A stretch of 27,393 nt of DNA, taken from NCBI GenBank assembly GCA_002455425.1, contig DKKT01000094.1:1-27393 (forward strand). Reading direction: 5' to 3'. Shown here one piece after another: positions 8,926-16,132 of the stretch. The notes under the pieces were generated by a model. That model did not search any database, was not told the DNA's origin, and saw only the letters and a list, made by a program, of their open reading frames with translations. Every line of letters starts with the position of its first letter. Positions within the stretch are counted from its first letter, which is position 1. The translations under genes were made by a program, and so were the position numbers. This DNA is from Chthonomonas sp. UBA6659 (GTDB lineage: Bacteria > Armatimonadota > Fimbriimonadia > Fimbriimonadales > Fimbriimonadaceae).

Positions 8926-9927
8926 ATGGCCGCACCGGAAGTGTCGATAAGTCTGAATGCCCGTGCCGAGCGCCGCGAACTCACCGCCTGGAGTTCATGG
9001 GCCGAGGGGAAACCCAAGGGCTGGTTCGACCGGCCGCTCGGGCCGGAGGCGGGGGCGTTCTACCGAGACCATGGCTTTCTGGTTGTCGAAGGCGCGCTGG
9101 GACCCGACGAAGTCGAGGCTCTCCGTTCCGAGACCCTTGCGCTCTGCCGGGGTGAGCGGGGCGAGATTCGTGGGGCGCCGGAGACCCGTCCCGGTGACAC
9201 CGACGAGGAGGTGTTGGCCCGGGTTCTCTGCATCCATTTCCCTCACAAGGTCAGCCTCCCGATGACCGACGCGGTCTGCCACCCGTCCGCAGTGGAAGTT
9301 CTGCGGCTCGCGATCGGTCCGAACGTGAAGTGTATGCAATCGATGCTCTTCGTGAAGGCCGCGGGCAAACCCGGGCAGGCTTGGCATCAAGACGAGATCT
9401 ACATTCCCACCCGCGACCGTTCCCTCACCGGCGTCTGGATCGCCCTTGACGATGCGACGGTCGAGAACGGGTGCCTCTGGGTGATCCCAGGCTCCCATCG
9501 GAACGGCGTGCTGTACTACCAGGAGTGGCATGGCGATCCCCGGTTCGACTGTGCCTGGGAAGCCCGGCGATTCCCGTACACGAACGATGACGCCGTGCCA
9601 GTCGAAGTGAAAGCCGGCTCCATGGTCGTCTTCAATGGCTACTTGCTCCATCGGAGCCTGCCGAATACCGCGAAGTCTGGCTATCGGCGGGCGCTCGTGA
9701 ACCACATGATGAGCGCCGAGTCACTTTTGCCCTGGATCTGGGAGGAAGGCCATGCGGGCGGCGTGGCTGGGCTCGATCACCGCGACATCCTGATGGTGTG
9801 CGGGGACGACCCATATGCCTGGAAGGGCGTGACCGAGATTCACAGCCCCCACATCCGGCCCGACGGGAAGGGCGGATGCGGGAACTACGAATACAACCGC
9901 GCCGAACCTACGGCAGCGGAGGAGTGA
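8926..9927 (+). CDS. Phytanoyl-CoA dioxygenase (PhyH) family protein
   Basis: The protein has 333 aa and is a Fe(II)/2-oxoglutarate-dependent dioxygenase. The conserved order is FYRDHGFLVVEGAL near residue 45, then the iron ligands H154 and D156 (AWHQDEIYIP), the GCLWVIPGSHRNG turn, the distal iron ligand H242 (LLHRSLPN), and the 2-oxoglutarate-binding arginine just after it (R254/R255). Family members hydroxylate small molecules or lipids. The substrate cannot be read from the sequence. The start is placed at 8926 because of the TATCCT box and because the GTG at 8863 would add 21 residues unlike the family. Its 3' end overlaps the convergent GH31 gene by 20 nt. No neighbouring pathway genes point to a substrate. 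Confidence 0.9.
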   Translation: MAAPEVSISLNARAERRELTAWSSWAEGKPKGWFDRPLGPEAGAFYRDHGFLVVEGALGPDEVEALRSETLALCRGERGEIRGAPETRPGDTDEEVLARVLCIHFPHKVSLPMTDAVCHPSAVEVLRLAIGPNVKCMQSMLFVKAAGKPGQAWHQDEIYIPTRDRSLTGVWIALDDATVENGCLWVIPGSHRNGVLYYQEWHGDPRFDCAWEARRFPYTNDDAVPVEVKAGSMVVFNGYLLHRSLPNTAKSGYRRALVNHMMSAESLLPWIWEEGHAGGVAGLDHRDILMVCGDDPYAWKGVTEIHSPHIRPDGKGGCGNYEYNRAEPTAAEE

Positions 9928-12253
9928 CGACGCGCGCGTCGAGCGCGCCTCCCGACCACTTCACCTTTGCCCGGCTTGGTTTCACGGTGACGCCATCGAG
10001 CGTGACTTCGCCGACCTCGCCGTAGAGGAAGACCTTGTACTTGAGCGGCCGGTAGTCGCACGCGAGGACGCGCGTCGAGATCTCGACTTGGTCGCCGCGC
10101 TTGGTGACCTCGATCTCGAACCGGCTCCGCTTGCCCTTCTGGTACGCGAAGGTGTCGCCGTCGTCGTACGCGTACGTCGTCGTCGCCTTGCCCTTGCGCA
10201 CAAACACATGGAACTCGACCTCGTCGAGAGGCTTCTCGTTCGTCTTGCGCTCTCCGAAGAAGGTTGGGATGATCGATCCGTGACGGGCGAAGAGAGGCGT
10301 CCAGTCGAGCTGCGCGGTGGCTTCGTGCTCGCCCGGCTCCATCCACAGGCCGGTGCAGAGATCGAACCAAGGGTCTTTGCCGGGCAGGAGAAGGGTGCGG
10401 GTGGTGGCTTCGTCCCCAGGGAGAGGCTCGTCGAGGAAGGGGGCTTGGAGGAGCGAAGGCCCGACGAGGAACTGATCGTGGGTCGCCTTCGGGTCGGTGA
10501 AGTGATACATCAATGGCCGAAGAATGGGGTGGCCGACTTCCTCCTGTTCGACGAACAGATTGTAGAGGTAGGGAAGGAGCTTGTAACGGAGACGGATGTA
10601 GCGCGCGATCGCCTTGAGCGCCTTGGCCGAGTAGCGCCACGGCTCTTGTTCTCGGGTGCCGAGACTCGAGTGGTTCCGCATGAACGGGAAGAGGAAGCAA
10701 CACTTCACCCAGTCGAGCATCAGGGCCTCATCCGAGTCGCCCCCGAAGCCGCCCACGTCCGGACCGTTGAACGGAATCCCGCTCAGGGAAAGGCCCAAGG
10801 TCGTGGGGATGCACCCGCGCAAGTAGAACCGATTCGAGACGTTATCACCGGTCCAAACCGCGGAATAGCGACTCGTCCCGATCCAGCCACTGCGGGTCAG
10901 CAGGAAAGGACGTCGGTTCGGCTCGGCGGCGAGGAAGCCATCCCGGGTCGCCATCTGCATGCCGAGGGCGTACTGGTTGTGGAAGAAGAGATGGGGTACG
11001 GCACCGTTTTGGAACAGCATGCCTTGGGGATCGACCGAGCCCGTCGAAGGATCGTTCATGTCGACCCAAGCCCCGGCAAATCCCTGTTGCCGGAACGACT
11101 TCGCGTATCCCGCCCACCACGCGCGGGCCTCGGCGCTGGAGAAGTCGGGGAAGACCGTCCGGCCCGGCCAGACCATCCCGACGAACTCATTGCCCTCGAT
11201 GTTTTTGCAGAAGTGTCCCCTCTTCCGGCCATCGTCGTAGACGGCGTAGCCGGGTTCGCGCTTCACGCCGGGGTCGATGATCGGGACAACGACCCTCCCG
11301 TTCGCCTCGACGGCGGCGACGGCCGCCGCGGGGCCTTTCGGGAACCGCTTGTCGTCGTAGGTGAAGACGCGGTAACCGTCCATGTAGTCGATATCGAGCC
11401 AGAGGCCATCGACGGGGATTTCGTGGCGAGTGAACTCGCGGTCGAGCCTGAGGAGATCGGCGCCACTTCCGTAGCCCCACCGGCTCTGGTGATAGCCGAG
11501 TGCCCAGATGGGGGGCAGTGGGGTCACGCCGACGAGCTTCTGGAGTTTGCAGGTGAGCTCGGGCAGGGTCGGACCGTAGAGAATCCACAGCGAGGCAGGC
11601 CCGTCCTCGGAGCCGAGGATGAGGGGTTCGGGTTCGACGTACTTCGTTGGGATGGTGGTGCGAGCACCGGTCTCGATCCAGGGCGCGCACGGATTCTCAA
11701 GGAGCAACCCTACGTACTCTTGCCCGACTCGGACGATCACGTACGGGACAGACAGGTAGTACGGATCGGCCGGGTGCTCAAGCCACTGGGCAAAGTGGAA
11801 ATCGGCCCATACGTCGGTGTTCCAAAACTTGGAGCGAAGCCCCTTGAGTTCGAGCCGTCCGAACGTCTTTTCGCCGAGGCCGAAGTAGCGGGCTGACTTC
11901 GGGTTTTCGAACTGGAAGATGGTAGCCCCGCCGGAGACGCCGAACGCCTCGCCGAGCACGCTCCGGAGGACTGCTTTGTCGCCCTTACCCATGAGTTCGA
12001 GCTCGAGCTTCTTCGTGACTTTCAGCCTGCCGTTGCCGTGGATGGCATCGGGAGGCGTGAGTTCGACGAGTCGGAGGTCGTGGGTGGGTCGATCGGATCG
12101 CGCGGCGTGGACATGGTAGACGTCGCCTTCGAAGGCGCGGACCTGAACGTCGAGAGCGGGACCGCCCTTGCCGCATTCCACCTTGCCCGTCTTGGGGTCG
12201 TAGGCAGTCGCGAACACAAAGTTGGCCGGGTGGGGGTTCTTGGTGAAATACAT
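9908..12253 (-). CDS. Glycoside hydrolase family 31 alpha-glucosidase/alpha-xylosidase-like enzyme
   Basis: The protein has 781 aa with no signal peptide, so it is probably cytoplasmic. An N-terminal beta-sandwich contains GLGEKTFGRLELKG. The barrel carries PIWALGYHQSRWGYG and LWLDIDYMDGYRVFTYD. The likely nucleophile is D398 (AWVDMNDPS; the family is usually DMNEP, so the next acidic residue is conservatively changed). The acid/base is D470 (WTGDNVS) after RSGWIGTSRYS. C-terminal beta domains include YAYDDGDTFAYQKG. GH31 enzymes release alpha-linked glucose or xylose. Which one cannot be decided here. The ATG at 12253 has AAGGAAG upstream; the GTG at 12304 is less likely. It is divergent from PAP2 and overlaps the dioxygenase gene at its 3' end. 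Confidence 0.93.
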   Translation of the reverse strand: MYFTKNPHPANFVFATAYDPKTGKVECGKGGPALDVQVRAFEGDVYHVHAARSDRPTHDLRLVELTPPDAIHGNGRLKVTKKLELELMGKGDKAVLRSVLGEAFGVSGGATIFQFENPKSARYFGLGEKTFGRLELKGLRSKFWNTDVWADFHFAQWLEHPADPYYLSVPYVIVRVGQEYVGLLLENPCAPWIETGARTTIPTKYVEPEPLILGSEDGPASLWILYGPTLPELTCKLQKLVGVTPLPPIWALGYHQSRWGYGSGADLLRLDREFTRHEIPVDGLWLDIDYMDGYRVFTYDDKRFPKGPAAAVAAVEANGRVVVPIIDPGVKREPGYAVYDDGRKRGHFCKNIEGNEFVGMVWPGRTVFPDFSSAEARAWWAGYAKSFRQQGFAGAWVDMNDPSTGSVDPQGMLFQNGAVPHLFFHNQYALGMQMATRDGFLAAEPNRRPFLLTRSGWIGTSRYSAVWTGDNVSNRFYLRGCIPTTLGLSLSGIPFNGPDVGGFGGDSDEALMLDWVKCCFLFPFMRNHSSLGTREQEPWRYSAKALKAIARYIRLRYKLLPYLYNLFVEQEEVGHPILRPLMYHFTDPKATHDQFLVGPSLLQAPFLDEPLPGDEATTRTLLLPGKDPWFDLCTGLWMEPGEHEATAQLDWTPLFARHGSIIPTFFGERKTNEKPLDEVEFHVFVRKGKATTTYAYDDGDTFAYQKGKRSRFEIEVTKRGDQVEISTRVLACDYRPLKYKVFLYGEVGEVTLDGVTVKPSRAKVKWSGGALDARVVTPPLP

Positions 12254-12332
12254 CCTCGACGAAGCTTCCTTGCGGGGGTGTAGCTGGGCATCATTGTGAC
12301 GCACCGAGGCGCCGCTCTGCCGTCCGGAGGTT

Positions 12333-12338
12333 TACTGC
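12333..12338 (+). promoter_or_regulatory. -10-like box of the leaderless PAP2 gene
   Basis: TACTGC ends exactly 6 nt before the GTG at 12345. A CGGAGG further upstream is about 14 nt away, rather far for a ribosome binding site. Confidence 0.35.
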
Positions 12339-12344
12339 GCACCA

Positions 12345-12926
12345 GTGACGTCAGTCGATCACGCAATTTTTCGGTGGATCAACCGCTGGCCCGAAGGTCT
12401 CGACCCGATCTTCCGATTTTTCAGCGAGGGCAACAAGTGGTGGCCGGTGCGAATCTTCCTGCTCGGGCTCTTCCTGGTGCTTGTTTTTCGACCTCGAACC
12501 CGTCAAGGGGCGTTGCTGGCGATGGCGTCGTGGCCTCTCGCGAATGGGATCACGGACGTCCTCAAGGCGGGATTTCAGGGCCTTCGTCCATCGGTCGAAT
12601 TGGCGGACGCGATCATTCGTGTCGATCGCCTGACCAGCTTCGGGACCGCATCCGCCCACAGCGCGAACATGGCGGCGGTCGCCTACGTTTTTACGCGCAC
12701 CTTCGGCGTTTGGGGCATCCCCTGGATCGTCGTCGCTCTGATGACCGGGCTCTCGCGAATCTACGTCGGGGTCCACTATCCGACGCAGGTTCTCCTTGGC
12801 TGGAGTTGCGGTGTGCTTGCCGCATTCATGGTGACGGAGACGTGGGAGGCTTTCCTTCGAGTTCGATCGAGGCGGACCTCAGAACCCGCCGACGAGCACG
12901 TCATGCCCGAGGAAGAAGTGCTGTGA
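12345..12926 (+). CDS. PAP2-family membrane phosphatase
   Basis: The protein has 193 aa with several hydrophobic helices (for example VRIFLLGLFLVLVF, VWGIPWIVVALM, VLLGWSCGVLAAFMV). PAP2 motif 1 is K-x6-RP (KAGFQGLRP). Motif 2, usually PSGH, is here ASAH. Motif 3 is SRIYVGVH, with the catalytic histidine kept but followed by YPTQ where the usual aspartate of HxxxD is replaced by Q. Family members dephosphorylate lipid phosphates such as undecaprenyl pyrophosphate or phosphatidic acid. The substrate is uncertain and activity may be altered. The GTG start is chosen because homology begins at once and no later start fits. The last 48 nt overlap the convergent 12879-13271 gene. Confidence 0.85.
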   Translation: MTSVDHAIFRWINRWPEGLDPIFRFFSEGNKWWPVRIFLLGLFLVLVFRPRTRQGALLAMASWPLANGITDVLKAGFQGLRPSVELADAIIRVDRLTSFGTASAHSANMAAVAYVFTRTFGVWGIPWIVVALMTGLSRIYVGVHYPTQVLLGWSCGVLAAFMVTETWEAFLRVRSRRTSEPADEHVMPEEEVL

Positions 12927-13271
12927 GACGGAGCCTGGCTTGAGCCAGACGAGTCCGGGGCTGACGGTCGGAAGCAGAAAGGACACGACTTGGCGGGCTT
13001 CGTCGACCGAGAGCTCGGCGCCATCCTCGCGCACGATGAAGAGGTGGAGCAAGTCCTCCTCGCCCTCGAACTGGTAGAGGAACTCCCCCACGGCGCCGGC
13101 GTACGGACCAGGCTCGCGCGCGACGTCGAGCAGAGCGAAGCGCGGCTGGGATGGGCTTGCATCGAGCAACGGACGCGTCAGACGAATCGGCGTGCCGGCG
13201 CGGATCGACCCGAGCACCGCGTTTATGACGGCGTCTCGCCGTTCGATGGCTTCGGGTGTCGGCTGGATCAT
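12879..13271 (-). CDS. Uncharacterised 130-aa protein behind tRNA-Ser
   Basis: I do not recognise this family. It is a soluble-looking, acidic protein beginning MIQPTPEAIERRDAVINAV, with an alternating hydrophobic segment (EFLYQFEGEEDLLHLFIVRE) and a C-terminus HFFLGHDVLVGGF. It contains no cysteine and no membrane segment. The frame runs open upstream through the tRNA, but the ATG at 13271 is the only sensible start. Only 12 nt (GCTTTCTTCTCC, no Shine-Dalgarno) separate the tRNA 3' CCA from it, suggesting co-transcription with the tRNA. Its 3' end overlaps the PAP2 gene by 48 nt on the other strand. Fairly sure it is a gene; function unknown. Confidence 0.65.
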   Translation of the reverse strand: MIQPTPEAIERRDAVINAVLGSIRAGTPIRLTRPLLDASPSQPRFALLDVAREPGPYAGAVGEFLYQFEGEEDLLHLFIVREDGAELSVDEARQVVSFLLPTVSPGLVWLKPGSVSQHFFLGHDVLVGGF

Positions 13272-13283
13272 GGAGAAGAAAGC

Positions 13284-13375
13284 TGGCGGAGCGGGTGGGA
13301 TTCGAACCCACGACCCGACTTTCGCCGAGTACGCGATTTCCAGTCGCGCTCCTTCGACCACTCGGACACCACTCC
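13284..13375 (-). tRNA. tRNA-Ser (anticodon GGA)
   Basis: Read on the minus strand, a 7-bp acceptor stem (GGAGTGG with CCGCTCC, one G-T), discriminator G and an encoded CCA are present. The D arm is the serine form TGTCCGAGTGGTCGAAGGA. The anticodon loop CTGGAAA gives anticodon GGA (13339-13341), reading UCC and UCU. A long 7-bp variable arm is closed by GAAA, as expected for class II tRNA-Ser. The T arm is GTGGG-TTCGAAT-CCCAC. A CATAAT hexamer on the minus strand (13387-13392), 11 nt before the 5' end, may be its -10 box. Confidence 0.97.
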
Positions 13376-13501
13376 GCGCCAACTCCATTATGGCTGAACG
13401 GAGCCCAGGACGATAGGCATGGGCTTCGCGAGTCGCCTTGTTCAGGTGGGCTTCAGGAAGACGTCAGGGTAGCTCAATCCTCGACCTGTAGCATCGATGT
13501 T

Positions 13502-13521
13502 GCTTCGGAATCATCCGAAGC
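13502..13521 (+). other. Hairpin in the leader of the DUF4394 gene
   Basis: An 8-bp perfect inverted repeat (GCTTCGGA, loop ATCA, TCCGAAGC) lies 25 nt before the ATG at 13547, just upstream of the GAGAGGAG ribosome binding site. It has no U-tract, so it is not a terminator. It could stabilise or regulate the mRNA. Confidence 0.4.
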
Positions 13522-13546
13522 CAAGTCTATCGAGAGGAGATTCATC

Positions 13547-14410
13547 ATGATCAGAGGCACCCTTTGCGGTCTCGCCTTCGCCGCGATCATCCCCGCGGCG
13601 CACGCCGAGGTCGCTTTCGGCATCACGGTCGACAACCGACTCGTGCGGTTCGACACGGCCAATCCGACCGTGTTGATGAGCAGCCATGCGATCACCGGCA
13701 TGACGCCGTTCGAACTGGCGTTGGGCATCGACTTCCGTCCGGCAACCGGCGAACTGTATGCCGTCGGCAGCTCCAACATCCTCTACAAGCTGAACTCAGG
13801 AACCGGTGCCGCGACCGCCGTCGGGGCTGCTTTCAGTCCCGCGCTCAGCGGAGTCGAATTCGGTTTCGACTTCAACCCAACCGTGGATCGGATCCGCATG
13901 ACGAGCGACAACGGCCAAAACCTCCGTCTCCACCCGGTCACCGGTCAGGTCGTCGCGGTCGATGGCGCGCTCAACTACGTTGCCGGTGATCCGAACTTCG
14001 GCCAGGCCCCACGGGTCGTGGCTTCGGCCTACACCAACAACTTCCCGGGGGCCACGACCACGACGCTCTACAACCTCGACAGCCGACTCGACATCCTCGT
14101 GAGGCAGACGCCGCCCAATGCGGGCGGGCTCAACACCGTCGGATCGTTGGGGATGGACATCTCCAGCCTGGCAGGATTCGACATCTCGGGTGCGACCGGC
14201 ACCGCGTATGCGGCGGTCGTGCGGGACGGCGACTTCCGGAGCTGGCTTGGCCGGATCGACCTGTCGACCGGCGTGTTGGCGCCGGTGGCTCCGATCGGAG
14301 GCACCGCGCTCCTGGTGCGCGACTTGGCCGTCGTGCCGGAGCCTGCTTCGGTGGCCGCACTCGGTGCGGGCCTTCTGGCGATCGCCGCGCGCCGCCGTCG
14401 AAGACGCTGA
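13547..14410 (+). CDS. DUF4394 domain protein with PEP-CTERM tail
   Basis: The protein has 287 aa. The ATG at 13547 follows a strong site GAGAGGAG and begins MIRGTLCGLAFAAIIPAAHA, a Sec signal peptide. The longer frame back to 13256 runs antisense through the tRNA and is discarded. The body matches DUF4394: F.ITVDNRLVRFDTANP, IDFRPATGELYAVGSSN, GFDFNPTVDRIRMTSDNGQN, and VVASAYTNNFPG...TTLYNLDS. This suggests a small beta-propeller-like extracellular protein. The tail VPEPASVAALGAGLLAIAAR plus arginines is an exosortase sorting signal. The function is unknown. Two intrinsic terminators follow. Confidence 0.92.
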   Translation: MIRGTLCGLAFAAIIPAAHAEVAFGITVDNRLVRFDTANPTVLMSSHAITGMTPFELALGIDFRPATGELYAVGSSNILYKLNSGTGAATAVGAAFSPALSGVEFGFDFNPTVDRIRMTSDNGQNLRLHPVTGQVVAVDGALNYVAGDPNFGQAPRVVASAYTNNFPGATTTTLYNLDSRLDILVRQTPPNAGGLNTVGSLGMDISSLAGFDISGATGTAYAAVVRDGDFRSWLGRIDLSTGVLAPVAPIGGTALLVRDLAVVPEPASVAALGAGLLAIAARRRRRR

Positions 14411-14431
14411 GCCAACGTCCTGGCTGAGGGT

Positions 14432-14459
14432 GCCCGGCACGAGTCTTCTCGTGCCGGGC
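14432..14459 (+). terminator. Intrinsic terminator after the DUF4394 gene
   Basis: A perfect 12-bp stem (14432-14443 with 14448-14459) with a TCTT loop is followed by CTTTCATTT, starting 21 nt after the stop codon. Confidence 0.85.
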
Positions 14460-14587
14460 CTTTCATTTCTCGGGACCCTCTCCAGAAATCGTGCCAGGGT
14501 GCCGAGAGTTCTTGTAGGTGCTGCCTTCGAACTACGCCATCGACATCACCTTTCAGCAACCACATAGCAAAGAGACGAAGCAACGAT

Positions 14588-14635
14588 TCCCGAACTGGTT
14601 TTGTCCTCTCCTTCCAGTTCGGGACTTTTTTTGTT
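14588..14635 (+). terminator. Second intrinsic terminator, just upstream of ribE
   Basis: An 11-bp perfect stem (14588-14598 with 14614-14624) with a 15-nt loop is followed by C and a run of seven T residues, then GTTT. It ends about 20 nt before the riboflavin synthase start and lies upstream of that gene's own -10 box. It therefore insulates ribE from upstream transcription, or it ends a short RNA begun between the two terminators. Confidence 0.85.
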
Positions 14636-14641
14636 TCTGGG

Positions 14642-14647
14642 TAGCCT
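14642..14647 (+). promoter_or_regulatory. -10-like box of leaderless riboflavin synthase gene
   Basis: TAGCCT ends exactly 6 nt before the GTG at 14654 and follows the terminator directly, so a promoter must lie in this short gap. There is no Shine-Dalgarno. Confidence 0.5.
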
Positions 14648-14653
14648 CGTGCC

Positions 14654-15247
14654 GTGTTCACGGGGATCATTCAGGGCATCGGCACGGTGCGCGACCGCTC
14701 AGGCGCGCGCTTGGTCGTCGACGGTGGCTCAGCCTGGCCCGCTTCCGACACCATCCTAGCGGGCGAGAGCATCAGCGTCTCCGGTTGCTGCCTCACCGCG
14801 GTCCCCGGCTCGTCGATCGAATCCCTCCGCTTCGATCTGAGCGAGGAAACGCTCCGACGAACGACGCTCGGTCGGCTCGATGTGGGCAGCCGGCTGAACC
14901 TCGAACGGGCGATGCGCCCGACCGATCGCTTCGGCGGCCACATCGTCCAGGGGCACGTCGACGGCACCGCGCTCTGCGTGGGCCGCACGAAGGCGAGCGA
15001 GGGAACCGTTTTCCGGTTTCAGCTCGGATCCGGCGAGGAACGGTATCTGATCGACAAGGGCTCGATCGCGATCGACGGCATCAGCTTGACCGTTGTCCGA
15101 CCGTCCGAGGGAGAGTTCGACGTCTGGATCATCCCCCACACTCTGGCTCACACGACGCTGGACGACCTCATCGAGGGGATGGAGGTCCATGTTGAGTACG
15201 ACCTGATCGCGAAGTACGTCGAACGTCTCGTCGGCTCGCGTCAGTAG
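14654..15247 (+). CDS. ribE: Riboflavin synthase, alpha subunit
   Basis: The protein has 197 aa, the usual length. It opens with the family signature MFTGIIQGIGTV and carries two lumazine-binding repeats: ESISVSGCCLTAV in the first, and DRFGGHIVQGHVDGTA plus IAIDGISLTVV in the second. The enzyme joins two molecules of 6,7-dimethyl-8-ribityllumazine to make riboflavin, as a cytoplasmic homotrimer. The GTG start is fixed by the signature. It has no Shine-Dalgarno, and a TAGCCT box lies 6 nt upstream. No FMN riboswitch consensus was seen upstream and no other rib genes adjoin it, so regulation is not evident. The 3' end overlaps the sugar transferase gene by 7 nt. Confidence 0.96.
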   Translation: MFTGIIQGIGTVRDRSGARLVVDGGSAWPASDTILAGESISVSGCCLTAVPGSSIESLRFDLSEETLRRTTLGRLDVGSRLNLERAMRPTDRFGGHIVQGHVDGTALCVGRTKASEGTVFRFQLGSGEERYLIDKGSIAIDGISLTVVRPSEGEFDVWIIPHTLAHTTLDDLIEGMEVHVEYDLIAKYVERLVGSRQ

Positions 15248-15951
15248 GCGCCCTCGCCTCGAAGCACCGCGGCAGGGGTGAGGACCAGGATCTTCAGGTC
15301 GAGCAGAATCGACATCTCGCGGATGTACTTTTGGTCGAGGTCGATCCACTCGTCGAAGGAGAGGTTGCTCCGGCCCATGATCTGCCAGAAGCAGGTGATC
15401 CCCGGTTTCACGGTCAATCGTTGGAGACATCGCTCGTCGTACTTCTCGACTTCGTGGGGGATCGGCGGCCGCGGACCGACCAGGCTCATGTCGCCCTTGA
15501 GCACGTTGAAGAGTTGGGGCAATTCGTCGAGACTGAACTTGCGGAGGAATCGACCGAGGGGCGTCACTCGGGGATCGTTCTTCATCTTGAAGATCGGTCC
15601 GTCCTTCTCGTTTTGCGCCTGCAGTTCCGCTAAGCGCTGATCGGCATCCTGGTACATGGAGCGGAACTTGATGAAGCCGAACTTGCGGCCGCAAAGACCG
15701 ACCCGGGTCGAGACATAGAAGATCGGCCCCTTGCTCGTGAGCTTCACGAGGAGCATGAGCACCAAGAAGACCGGGGATAGAAGCAGGATAAGGATCAGCG
15801 AGCCGAGTCGGTCAAGAATCAGCTTGCGCTTGAAATAGGTGACCTCAACCGGCTTGAGATGCATGCAGTTCGGCATCCGCCGGGCATGATCCTTCGGGAG
15901 GGTCTCGGTGGCACCCGCTTTTGGAGCCTCGCTTCCGAAGCTCTCGATCAT
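15241..15951 (-). CDS. Undecaprenyl-phosphate sugar phosphotransferase (bacterial sugar transferase)
   Basis: The protein has 236 aa from the ATG at 15951. One long N-terminal hydrophobic hairpin helix (LGSLILILLLSPVFLVLMLL) is followed by the catalytic domain with FIKFRSMYQDAD, DELPQLFNVLKGDMSLVGPR and PGITCFWQIMGRSN, all hallmarks of the PF02397 family. These enzymes transfer a sugar-1-phosphate to undecaprenyl phosphate at the inner membrane, the first step of exopolysaccharide or O-antigen synthesis. Longer starts (16023, 16053) are possible. I prefer 15951 because its ATG overlaps the stop of the upstream small ORF (ATGA) and follows GAAGGAG. It is the last gene of a minus-strand trio. 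The link to PEP-CTERM biology is inferred. Confidence 0.9.
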   Translation of the reverse strand: MIESFGSEAPKAGATETLPKDHARRMPNCMHLKPVEVTYFKRKLILDRLGSLILILLLSPVFLVLMLLVKLTSKGPIFYVSTRVGLCGRKFGFIKFRSMYQDADQRLAELQAQNEKDGPIFKMKNDPRVTPLGRFLRKFSLDELPQLFNVLKGDMSLVGPRPPIPHEVEKYDERCLQRLTVKPGITCFWQIMGRSNLSFDEWIDLDQKYIREMSILLDLKILVLTPAAVLRGEGAY

Positions 15952-16130
15952 GGTCGCGCGCTCTCCTTCGCGAGCCTCCTGGCTGATAAGCTGCGCATCG
16001 ATTCGGGGTCCTTGACTGGGCATGCGTGGGTCATCCTTTCCAGTCCCTCGCATCCCGCAAAAAGCGTGCCGAGCACGCCAAACAGTAACGACCTCATTGT
16101 GACACGGATTGTTCGCCGAACCTCGGCCAT
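15948..16130 (-). CDS. Small lipoprotein-like protein between SRPBCC and sugar transferase
   Basis: The 60-aa ORF starts 2 nt after the SRPBCC stop codon (TAA, CA, ATG) and ends with an ATGA overlap into the sugar transferase, the layout expected of a true operon member. A second ATG at 16097 gives 49 aa beginning MRSLLFGVLGTLFAGCEG, which looks like a lipoprotein signal peptide with a near-lipobox (FAGC). The remaining 30 residues are basic and unrecognised. It may be a small envelope lipoprotein. Alternatively it is only a leader for coupling, or the transferase begins further upstream and this frame is chance. The start is uncertain. Confidence 0.45.
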   Translation of the reverse strand: MAEVRRTIRVTMRSLLFGVLGTLFAGCEGLERMTHACPVKDPESMRSLSARRLAKESARP

Positions 16131-16132
16131 TG

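Noticed and set aside
10088..11896. 602-codon plus-strand open frame under the GH31 gene
   Set aside because: Mirror of GH31 codon bias with no recognisable domain.
13256..13546. Upstream extension of the DUF4394 reading frame
   Set aside because: It runs antisense through the tRNA-Ser gene. The Shine-Dalgarno and signal peptide place the start at 13547.
14460..14653. FMN riboswitch upstream of riboflavin synthase
   Set aside because: No conserved FMN-element blocks were visible, and the gene appears leaderless.
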